A stretch of DNA of 5,438 nt from Thermodesulfobacteriota bacterium (GTDB taxonomy: Bacteria; Desulfobacterota; RBG-13-43-22), in the NCBI GenBank assembly GCA_025454185.1, contig JALOOY010000156.1, positions 1 to 5,438 on the forward strand, in the 5' to 3' direction. The notes under the pieces were generated by a model. The model was not told the DNA's origin. It was given only the letters and a program-made list of their open reading frames with translations, and made no database searches. The translations under genes and the position numbers were made by a program. Below are positions 1 to 5,438 of the stretch, one piece after another (position 1 is the stretch's first letter; each line of letters opens with the position of its first letter).

Positions 1-466
1 TCTGTTGATCGGGTATCAGGCGGGTCTCGAACAGGGTCCCGCTTTCAAAGGACTTTTCTTCCAGGACCCGCTGGCAGAAGCCGTGGATGGTATAAATGGC
101 GGCCTCGTCGAAATGGGTAACGGCCTCGTCCAACAGCGCCGCGGCCCGCTCCGCGCTGTCCAGCCGCTCCACCAGGCCAGCCATAAAAGGATCCCGGGCT
201 GCTTCGCCGTCCAGCACGGACCGGGTCCGCCGCAGCAGCCGGCGAATCCGGTGTCGCAGCTCTTCGGTGGCCGCCTTGGTATAGGTGACCACCAGGATTT
301 CACTTACCGACAGCTCCTTTTCCAGCAGCAGGCGCAGAAACAACCGGGACAAGGTATAGGTCTTGCCTGTCCCGGCGCTGGCCTCGATCAGGTTGGTCCC
401 GGTCAACGGAGTGTGGAGCAGTTCCAAAGGGAGAAAATCCGGTACGGTTTGGTCAGGGGCGCCCAT
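1..466 (-). CDS. recB: RecB, exodeoxyribonuclease V beta subunit, N-terminal fragment (C-terminus beyond left edge)
   Basis: RecB is the 3'-5' helicase and nuclease subunit of RecBCD, acting in the cytoplasm on double-strand DNA ends. Only the first 155 codons are present; family members are usually about 1,100-1,250 residues. Seen directly: an SF1 helicase Walker A motif, EASAGTGKTYT (residues 28-38); a motif Ia-like stretch, VVTYTKAATEELR (59-71); and AAIYTIHGFCQRVL (122-135), the TIHGFCQ segment typical of RecB. Walker B, the later helicase motifs and the nuclease domain lie outside the window. The ATG at 466 was chosen because it puts Walker A at residue 29, close to its usual place. The start overlaps the end of recC by 14 nt in another frame, and a weak GGGA lies about 10 nt upstream, so translation is probably coupled to recC. 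In E. coli ptrA lies between recC and recB; here nothing does. Identification is firm; the frame has no stop up to the edge. Confidence 0.95.
   Translation of the reverse strand, partial: MGAPDQTVPDFLPLELLHTPLTGTNLIEASAGTGKTYTLSRLFLRLLLEKELSVSEILVVTYTKAATEELRHRIRRLLRRTRSVLDGEAARDPFMAGLVERLDSAERAAALLDEAVTHFDEAAIYTIHGFCQRVLEEKSFESGTLFETRLIPDQQ
453..466 (-). other. recC/recB 14-nt coding overlap
   Basis: The recB ATG (464-466) lies inside the last codons of recC, whose TGA is at 453-455; the two genes use different frames. Overlaps of this kind tie two subunits of one complex to the same mRNA and usually couple their translation, which would suit the 1:1 stoichiometry of RecB and RecC. The overlap is read directly from the sequence; the functional consequence is inference. 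Confidence 0.9.
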
Positions 467-3400
467 TTTCACTGTCCCAGAGGGGCCCCATGACTGCTTC
501 CGCCAGCCCCGTGAAATCAGGATGGTCGAAAGGATCGGCCCCTTGGAAACAGCGGGCCAGGTAGGGGTCGCTGAGGTCGCCCCCGTTGAATTCGTTATCC
601 CAGGCCTGGCGGACCGCTTCCCTGATTTTGCCCGGAGCCTTTCCGGACCGGAGAGAATCTACATAGGCCCAGGAGGCCCGGGGGAAGAAGGGCAGGGGCC
701 GGGTGAGCCCCTGCCAGTAAATATCCAACAAGACCTGTAAACAGGCCGCGGCCTCGGGCTCGTAAAAATAGCCCTGGCCCTGATCCTGGCAAATCAGGTG
801 AGAACAAGAGGCGGGGTCTTCCCGATCGCGGCAGAACAGGAGGTGTTGAATCCAGAGCTGGATGCGGTCCTTCCATTTCATCCGGGCATACCGGTGATGG
901 ACCAGACCGCTCCCGAAAATCCCTCCGAGCCGGCCGCTGATTTTAAAGCCCCCCATATCCAGGTCCACCGTTTCTGTTTCGGCCCTGCGGTCCCCGGTAA
1001 CGGCCTTGACCGCTGCCGCAAAAGCCAGAGCCTGGCGGCATTCCTCCCCAAAGAAGACCACCCCCGGGGTTCCCTGAGGCAGCAGACCCCGAGTCCGGAA
1101 AACCTCCAGGCAGTCCCCCAAAGCCTCGCCACGGAGGGCCCGCTCGGCCATTTCCTGCTGCACCTGGTACAATTCCAACCCTTCCAGACTGAAGGGTTCT
1201 GTTGCCTCCACCAGGGCGGATTGTTCCTCCAGGAAAAGCCCCAGCCTTTTCCGCAGCAGGTAGCGGGCCGGATTGGAAAAAAAATCGGCCAATTGTTCCG
1301 GAGCCAGGTTCTTCCATTCCGGCCCGGGCGCGGAAAGTCCTCCCGGCAGGAAGGGACCGGGCGGATCGATGGATTGCAGGAGCCGGCGGGCCGCCTGGCC
1401 ATTTTCCCTTGAATAACTGAAAAGATCTCCGGCCCCGGTAAAATAGTCCGGATGGAAGGCCTGCAGCCGGTGCTGCCGGACGATCTGCCGCGAAGGGGCC
1501 TTTCCCTCCGGGAGTTCAAATCCCTGATCCACGGCCTCCAACAGCTCGCTCACCAGCACCGAGGGGGGCCGCAGGCTGTTGTCCTGAACACTCCGCCCCT
1601 GGTAGCAGATGATCAATTTTTCCCGGGCGGATACCAGGGCCTCCAAAAAAAGATAGCGGTCATCCTTGCGCCGGGATCGGTCGCCGGGGCGCGGCCGGGC
1701 GGCCAGCAGATCGAAGCCGAGGGTGCGGGTCGGACGGGGATAGGCGTCATCATTCATCCCCAGCAGGCAGATCACCTTAAAGGGAATGCTGCGCATGGGC
1801 AGGAGGGAGCAGAAGGTCACCCCCCCGGTGATAAACCCGCCGACGGTCCCCTCCTGTTCCAGACCTTTTTGCAGGTAGTCCCGAACGATAGGCAGCCCGA
1901 CCTCCCCGGTAAAATCGGCCTGCTGCCGGATCTCGCGCAGTTGCTGAAACTGATGCTGCAGCAGGGCGACCGCCCGGGTCTGGTGCTCCGGGGGCAGAAA
2001 AAAATCCGCCAACATCCCGGCCAGGCAATCGGCCCAGGCCTCCGGATCACGGTCCCGGGAGAGCGCGCCGGTCCAGCGAAAAAGCCGCCGGCTGAACTCC
2101 AAGAAACGGCCCAGGAGCAGGGCCTCAGATCCTTCGATCCGGTCCTGGGGCCATATACCCCGAAAAGCCCGATCGCCCTGAGCCGGTAGGGCGTAAGCCA
2201 GCAGCAGACGGTCCAGACCGTTTTCCCAGGTGTTTTCTCCCAGAGCCGGCAGGCCGAGCCGCTCCCGGTATTCCCGGTCGACGCCCCAACGGATGCGGGT
2301 GTCCCGGACCCAGCGCTGAATCGTCCCCAGATCGGTCCGGTTAAAACCGAAGCGGCGCTGCAGGGCCTCCTCCTCCAACAGGGCCAGAACATGGGGGGCT
2401 TCCATCCGGGTCCGGGGCAATTCCAGCAGAGACAGGAAGGCCCGGACCAAAGAACTTTCCTGCTGCAGGCCCCGATCGGCTATGGAAAAGGGAATGTGGC
2501 GCCCATCACCCGGCGGCAGGGAAAAAACCGCTTTGATAAAGGCGGCATAATTTTGAATGTCGGGCGCCATGACCAGGATATCCCGCGGTCGAAGCGTCGG
2601 GTCGCGGTCCAGTAGATTCAGCAGGATGTCCTGGAGGATCTCCACCTCCCGCATGGGGCTGTGGGCCAGATGGACCTGCAGGGAGTCATCCGTCGGGTCC
2701 AAGCGACAGCGCTGCTCCCGGCTGCCGGCTCGCAAATTCAGTAGGTCGGTCTGAAGTTTGCCCAGCAGGAAATCCGGATCAGGACCTCGAAAATCTTCCC
2801 GCCAGTCCGGATCATGACTGAGCAGCAGGTCCAGAAATTCGCGACCCATCTGTCCCCAGGCCGCCAACAACGGGTTCCAGAATTCCCCGGGCCTTTCCCA
2901 TACACCGGTTCTCTGGCCCGGCCTTTTTCGGAAGTCCTTTTCTACACGCCGGGAAAGGATGTCTCCCCAGTACTCCCGGCAGGGATTGAGCAGAAAAAAA
3001 TGGACGGGACTGTGCCGGGCCAGCAGGGCTAAGACCTCGACATGAAAAGGTGGCAGCGCCGATATCCCGAATACATTAACCCGGTGCGGCAGGCCGTCCG
3101 GCCTTCCTAATACCCGCCGGGCCGCTTGACGCAGCTCCTGGAGCAGTGCGGCGCGGTGCGGTCCCGGTTTGGCGGCCATCATTTTGCGCCAGAGCCGGGC
3201 CTGCCAGTGGTCCTCCCGGCCTTTTTCCCAATCCAGGACCATTTCCGGCCGGAAGAGCAGGTACTGGTCGTAGAGAAAGGCCAGGCGCTGGGCCAGTTGA
3301 AACTTTTTCAAATGACTCGGATCATCGGCCAGATAATTTCCCAGGGCCTGAAAGGCCGGGTCCGCCAGACAGCCGGGCAACAGGTCCATGATTCGCCAGG

Positions 3401-3674
3401 AAAGCCGGTGCGGATTAAAGCTGGATGCCTCCCGGCCGGCTCCGGAGAAGGCGGCGAAGACTAAGCTCACAAAATGATTGGGAAAGGGAAAACGTATATT
3501 GGCGCACACGCCCAGGCGCCGGGCCAGCTCCAGGGAGACCCAGTGCTCCATGCCCCTGCTCTGGACCAGGATGAATTCCGGCTCCAGGGGGGAAACGGGG
3601 GCAGCACCCAGGACCGCGGCCAGGTTCTCGGCCAGGACTTCCAGGCGGTTGCTGCTATAAAGGACTATGGGCAC
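453..3674 (-). CDS. recC: RecC, exodeoxyribonuclease V gamma subunit
   Basis: RecC is the subunit of RecBCD that splits the duplex and scans the 3' strand for the Chi sequence; its helicase-like and nuclease-like folds are catalytically dead in the known family. The ORF has 1073 codons, against 1122 in E. coli, so it looks complete. Matches to my knowledge of E. coli RecC run along its length: YSSNRLEVL (6-14), ILVQSRGMEHW (35-45), NIRFPFP (59-65), FGISALPP (202-209), NPCREYWGDI (230-239), LLPMRSIPFKVICLLGMND (624-642), TLGFDLL (651-657), GDRSRRKDDRYLFLEAL (664-680) and GRSVQDNS (693-700). The nuclease-like C-terminal domain begins near LADFFSNPARYLLRKRL (795-811). The start is a GTG at 3674. 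It is the first possible start after the in-frame stop of the upstream gene, and its N-terminus lines up with E. coli RecC without extension. The Shine-Dalgarno is poor, which suggests coupling to the upstream ORF. The gene is GC-rich but has several 7-8 base homopolymer runs. Confidence 0.97.
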   Translation of the reverse strand: MPIVLYSSNRLEVLAENLAAVLGAAPVSPLEPEFILVQSRGMEHWVSLELARRLGVCANIRFPFPNHFVSLVFAAFSGAGREASSFNPHRLSWRIMDLLPGCLADPAFQALGNYLADDPSHLKKFQLAQRLAFLYDQYLLFRPEMVLDWEKGREDHWQARLWRKMMAAKPGPHRAALLQELRQAARRVLGRPDGLPHRVNVFGISALPPFHVEVLALLARHSPVHFFLLNPCREYWGDILSRRVEKDFRKRPGQRTGVWERPGEFWNPLLAAWGQMGREFLDLLLSHDPDWREDFRGPDPDFLLGKLQTDLLNLRAGSREQRCRLDPTDDSLQVHLAHSPMREVEILQDILLNLLDRDPTLRPRDILVMAPDIQNYAAFIKAVFSLPPGDGRHIPFSIADRGLQQESSLVRAFLSLLELPRTRMEAPHVLALLEEEALQRRFGFNRTDLGTIQRWVRDTRIRWGVDREYRERLGLPALGENTWENGLDRLLLAYALPAQGDRAFRGIWPQDRIEGSEALLLGRFLEFSRRLFRWTGALSRDRDPEAWADCLAGMLADFFLPPEHQTRAVALLQHQFQQLREIRQQADFTGEVGLPIVRDYLQKGLEQEGTVGGFITGGVTFCSLLPMRSIPFKVICLLGMNDDAYPRPTRTLGFDLLAARPRPGDRSRRKDDRYLFLEALVSAREKLIICYQGRSVQDNSLRPPSVLVSELLEAVDQGFELPEGKAPSRQIVRQHRLQAFHPDYFTGAGDLFSYSRENGQAARRLLQSIDPPGPFLPGGLSAPGPEWKNLAPEQLADFFSNPARYLLRKRLGLFLEEQSALVEATEPFSLEGLELYQVQQEMAERALRGEALGDCLEVFRTRGLLPQGTPGVVFFGEECRQALAFAAAVKAVTGDRRAETETVDLDMGGFKISGRLGGIFGSGLVHHRYARMKWKDRIQLWIQHLLFCRDREDPASCSHLICQDQGQGYFYEPEAAACLQVLLDIYWQGLTRPLPFFPRASWAYVDSLRSGKAPGKIREAVRQAWDNEFNGGDLSDPYLARCFQGADPFDHPDFTGLAEAVMGPLWDSENGRP

Positions 3675-3682
3675 GATTCATT
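3672..3682 (-). promoter_or_regulatory. Stop-start junction upstream of recC, probable translational coupling
   Basis: On the minus strand the sequence reads TGA ATC GTG: the stop of the upstream ORF, one codon, then the recC GTG start in the same frame. The only Shine-Dalgarno-like element is a weak GGAA about 10 nt before the GTG. A weak site next to a terminating ribosome is the usual arrangement for re-initiation, so recC translation probably depends on translation of the upstream ORF. An ATGA also overlaps the stop, but its frame closes after eight codons. Coupling is inferred; only the spacing and frame are observed. Confidence 0.4.
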
Positions 3683-4679
3683 CGTTCCGGCAGGCCTGTT
3701 CCAGCCAGCGGAGCGTTTCGTGCTCGGCGGGGGTCAAACATTTGAAGATTTCAGGGATAGAGAGGCCCGGACCGGAGTGGGTTATTTTCCAAAGGGATAG
3801 AAACAGGGGCACGGCGCCACCGGACTCTTTCTTGAGCAGTGCCAGCAGTCCCCGGCGGGATCGCCTCATCAGGGTTTTCAGCCCCAGAACGAACAATTCC
3901 TCCTCCCGCTCCACCGGGTCCAGGACCTCTTCGGTGCCGATCATCAAGATAATCTGCAATAGATCCACGCCGATGGCCTTCCCCCAGTCCAGGTAATAGA
4001 AATTTCTGGAAATCCTCCAGGCCTGCCGACATAAGTCCAGGTAGATTTCGGCCAGGACCAGAATGTGCCTGGTAAACTCATCGGCCACATCATCCCCGCC
4101 AGGCAGCGGGGTGCCCAGCTCGCCTGGTTTGCTGCACAGCAGCCCGGTTTCAACATCAAAAACATACTGGCCGGCTGGCATGCCAGACTGGCCAGCATTG
4201 GTGAGCACCACAAACTCACGGCTGGGGCTGAGCTTGAACAGGGCATCAAGCGGCAGCAGTTTTAAAAATGGAAGCGTCTCGGACGTATAGGATGCCCTGG
4301 TAAGGACCGTCCGGCGGTTGTTCAGCCATTGTATCTCCTGGCCGGCCTGCATGGCCTTGAGGCGCTGGGGATTGATCCAGAAGAGGCCCTCGCTGCTGGG
4401 TATGGCATGGACCCAGTTGGTTGCCGGGATGGCAATATTCCAGCTGCTTATGGCTTGTTGCTGGACGACATACAGGATGCCGCCCATGCTGGAATGTATC
4501 AGATCAGCCTCTTGGGTGTTGGTGCTGAAGCTGGCAGAGCTGTTGTCAGTAAAGCCTGTGCCGCCAATATACCAGACGCGCACGCCGGGCTGCAGCCAGC
4601 CCGTATCTTCGGCCCAGACAGACGAGGGCAGGCACAAGAGACAGAGGACAATAAGCAGAATAAAGCGCGATTTTTTCAT
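3678..4679 (-). CDS. Hypothetical secreted-type protein with a dissimilar helical C-terminal tail; possible fusion
   Basis: I do not recognise this 333-residue protein with confidence. Residues 1-23 are a clear Sec signal peptide: KKSR n-region, hydrophobic core FILLIVLCLLCL, and probable cleavage after VWA (23). No lipobox is present, so signal peptidase I is likely and the mature part should be periplasmic or exported. Residues 24 to about 197 are rich in Ser, Thr, Gly and aromatic residues, with PGVRVWYIGG (31-40) and FDVETGLL (174-181); this looks like a beta-rich extracytoplasmic domain. From about residue 200 the character changes to amphipathic helices rich in Arg, Glu and Leu (for example MRRSRRGLLALLKKE), with no obvious membrane segment, as in a cytoplasmic protein. 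Serine codons also change: 11 of 19 are AGC in the first part and none of 6 in the second. The ATG at 4679 is supported by the signal peptide and by AGGTTGA 9 nt upstream. Its TGA is 3 nt from recC, so the two are probably co-transcribed. It may be one protein, a natural fusion, or an assembly chimera. Confidence 0.7.
   Translation of the reverse strand: MKKSRFILLIVLCLLCLPSSVWAEDTGWLQPGVRVWYIGGTGFTDNSSASFSTNTQEADLIHSSMGGILYVVQQQAISSWNIAIPATNWVHAIPSSEGLFWINPQRLKAMQAGQEIQWLNNRRTVLTRASYTSETLPFLKLLPLDALFKLSPSREFVVLTNAGQSGMPAGQYVFDVETGLLCSKPGELGTPLPGGDDVADEFTRHILVLAEIYLDLCRQAWRISRNFYYLDWGKAIGVDLLQIILMIGTEEVLDPVEREEELFVLGLKTLMRRSRRGLLALLKKESGGAVPLFLSLWKITHSGPGLSIPEIFKCLTPAEHETLRWLEQACRNE
4094..4111. 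repeat. Short GC hairpin inside the hypothetical ORF
   Basis: A perfect 6-bp inverted repeat, ccccgc / gcgggg, with a 6-base loop lies in codons about 191-196 of the hypothetical ORF, close to where the protein changes character. There is no T-run after it on either strand, so it is not an intrinsic terminator. It could be chance in GC-rich coding DNA. Confidence 0.35.
4168..4194. repeat. Imperfect dyad with a perfect 12-bp palindromic core
   Basis: The core ctggcatgccag (4175-4186) is a perfect palindrome. The flanks tggccgg and ctggcca extend it to an imperfect dyad of about 27 bases centred at 4180/4181. It lies within codons of the secreted-type part of the hypothetical ORF (around GQSGMPAGQ). 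It could be an operator-like site or structured RNA, but a coding-constraint coincidence is equally possible. Confidence 0.3.
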
Positions 4680-4708
4680 ATGCTCAGTTCAACCTGGTTA
4701 TCTTCTTA

Positions 4709-4736
4709 TGTGTATCGGTCAGAAATTAAGCTCCAA
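4709..4736 (-). promoter_or_regulatory. Candidate sigma-70-type promoter for the hypothetical-recC-recB unit (weak)
   Basis: The AT-richer gap between the terminator and the ATG at 4679 is the only good place for a promoter of this transcription unit. The best pair I see is TTGGAG (4731-4736) and TACACA (4709-4714) with a 16-bp spacer. The -35 is a fair match and the -10 is poor. The location is plausible because transcription from the right is stopped at 4773; the exact hexamers are uncertain. Confidence 0.2.
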
Positions 4737-4772
4737 TAAGTGACTTTTGGGGGCTGCACCATGCAGTTGTGC

Positions 4773-4804
4773 AAAAAAAAACAGGGCTGCTGAAAGCAGC
4801 CCTG
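4773..4804 (-). terminator. Rho-independent terminator after the PKD-protein gene
   Basis: Minus-strand transcript: a perfect 9-bp GC-rich stem (4796-4804 with 4782-4790), a 5-base loop that can close to 3 bases with one more A-T pair, then nine consecutive U (4781-4773). It begins 39 bases past the TAA of the PKD gene. No T-run follows on the plus strand, so it works in one direction only. It separates the PKD gene from the downstream hypothetical-recC-recB unit, which therefore needs its own promoter. Confidence 0.9.
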
Positions 4805-4843
4805 CGGTTTACTATAGAGATATGAACCCCTCAGCTTGCAAAA

Positions 4844-5438
4844 TTAGCGCACGGTTATCCCAAGACCATTGAGCAGAAATCCATTCTCGAGAACCACAAT
4901 CACAAAGTCAATATCCTGCTGCAGCATGACGCTGCTGCGGGCTTTGACAGCCTCAAGGTACTGGATTATTTCAGCAAGGGCTGACGGCGAGACCGTGGCA
5001 GACCGGCCCTGCAGCAAATCCTTGACGACAGCGCCGTTGTCAGCCACCAGGTCTTTAAACCGGCTGCGCAGGACAGGCTGCTCGTCAAAAATGGTATTGA
5101 TCTCAGCGACATTGCGATAGTAGATCGACGTCAGCAGCATGCCGGAGATGTCCTCCAAACGTGCGTCCCGCAGAGCCCGCAGATCATTGATCTGGCCGCG
5201 GTTGGAGAGCGAGGAAGCAATGGCGCAGGCTGACTGTGCCGTTATATAGTCTTTTCGTTCTTTGGTTGCAATTTTACCCTGAATGGTGCCGATGACCGTC
5301 AGGGTGACGCTGTACGTGCCCGGGTCCTCATAGATATGGCTGGGATTGGTTTCGGTGCTGGAGCCGCCGTCGCCAAAATTCCACTGGTAGGCACCGATAT
5401 CGCCGGCGCTCAGGTTGGTGAACTGCACTGCCAGGGGG
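4844..5438 (-). CDS. PKD-domain secreted protein with a CFI-box-like C-terminal region (N-terminus beyond right edge)
   Basis: The frame is open to the right edge, so this is the C-terminal 197 codons of a larger protein; the GTG at 5428 is an internal valine, not a start, because the preceding codons read PLA and continue a PKD domain. Visible residues 1 to about 66 form one PKD domain: PLAVQFTNLS, the hallmark YQWNFGDG (17-24), the HIYEDPGTYSVTLTV strand (34-48) and the KKD-like KERKDYI ending. PKD domains are extracellular beta-sandwich modules for surface adhesion or spacing, so the protein is probably exported. The following segment CAIASSLSNRG (71-81), LRALRDARL and YYRNV resembles the C-x-I-A, LR-x-LRD and YYR pattern of CFI-box C-terminal regions of surface proteins, but lacks the usual CFIATAAYG wording. 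The last 80 residues are helical with a hydrophobic FVIVVLENGFLL near the end. PKD assignment is firm; the CFI-box relation is tentative. A strong terminator follows. Confidence 0.88.
   Translation of the reverse strand, partial: PLAVQFTNLSAGDIGAYQWNFGDGGSSTETNPSHIYEDPGTYSVTLTVIGTIQGKIATKERKDYITAQSACAIASSLSNRGQINDLRALRDARLEDISGMLLTSIYYRNVAEINTIFDEQPVLRSRFKDLVADNGAVVKDLLQGRSATVSPSALAEIIQYLEAVKARSSVMLQQDIDFVIVVLENGFLLNGLGITVR

Noticed and set aside
5..493. Plus-strand ORF opposite recB (162 codons)
   Set aside because: It lies antisense to clear RecB coding sequence with Walker A and TIHGFCQ motifs; its own product is Gln/Gly/Pro-rich with no domain character, typical of a shadow frame in GC-rich DNA.
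1452..2189. Long plus-strand ORF opposite recC (245 codons)
   Set aside because: It is antisense to the best conserved part of RecC, has low-complexity composition and no recognisable motif; a shadow of the GC-rich gene.
3655..3681. ATGA overlapping the stop of the upstream ORF as an alternative recC start
   Set aside because: The ATG is in another frame and reaches TAG after eight codons, so it cannot start RecC; the GTG at 3674 can.
4318..4743. Plus-strand ORFs of 136-141 codons opposite the hypothetical ORF
   Set aside because: The minus-strand frame has a signal peptide and a sensible start; the plus-strand products show no domain and would run into the promoter region of the minus-strand unit.
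4755..4773. tgcac / gtgca inverted repeat beside the terminator
   Set aside because: Only 5 bp with a 9-base spacer and no other copy seen; too weak to call an operator.
4751..4790. Repeat of gggctgc at 4751-4757 and 4784-4790 as a possible attenuator
   Set aside because: In the minus-strand transcript the extra copy comes after the terminator, so it cannot form a competing antiterminator for it.

Overview
The window reads as part of a bacterial chromosome, and all four genes lie on the minus strand. They therefore read from the right edge towards the left edge: the end of a secreted PKD-domain protein, a terminator, a signal-peptide protein of unknown function, recC, and the start of recB. 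RecC and RecB point to a bacterium that repairs double-strand breaks with RecBCD rather than AddAB. The PKD protein, with a cysteine motif resembling the CFI box behind it, together with the GC-rich recC, would suit a deltaproteobacterium (Desulfobacterota-like). That placement is inference only; no taxonomic marker is present.

Right part (4680-5438). A protein cut off at its N-terminus by the window edge carries one PKD domain and a conserved-looking C-terminal region. It ends at 4844 and is followed by a textbook intrinsic terminator (4773-4804). The 164-base gap between it and the next gene is the only intergenic space of any size. It holds the terminator and, probably, the promoter of the next unit.

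Middle (3678-4679). A 333-codon ORF begins with a clean Sec signal peptide and a beta-rich, export-type N-terminal two thirds. It then changes to a helical, Arg/Glu/Leu-rich tail that looks cytoplasmic. Its stop codon is 3 nt from the recC start. The two halves also differ in serine codon use, so this ORF may be a fusion or chimera. It is the least explained part of the window.

Left part (1-3674). A full-length recC (1073 codons, GTG start) overlaps the recB start by 14 nt, and recB runs off the left edge after 155 codons. The two would form the RecBC core of the helicase-nuclease that resects broken DNA ends and loads RecA. recD would be expected beyond recB but is not visible. No RNA genes, CRISPR arrays, insertion sequences or attachment sites were seen. 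I did not find a convincing new biological system. The points most worth a second look are the possible chimeric ORF upstream of recC, the tight junctions that suggest translational coupling, and the long homopolymer runs inside recC.
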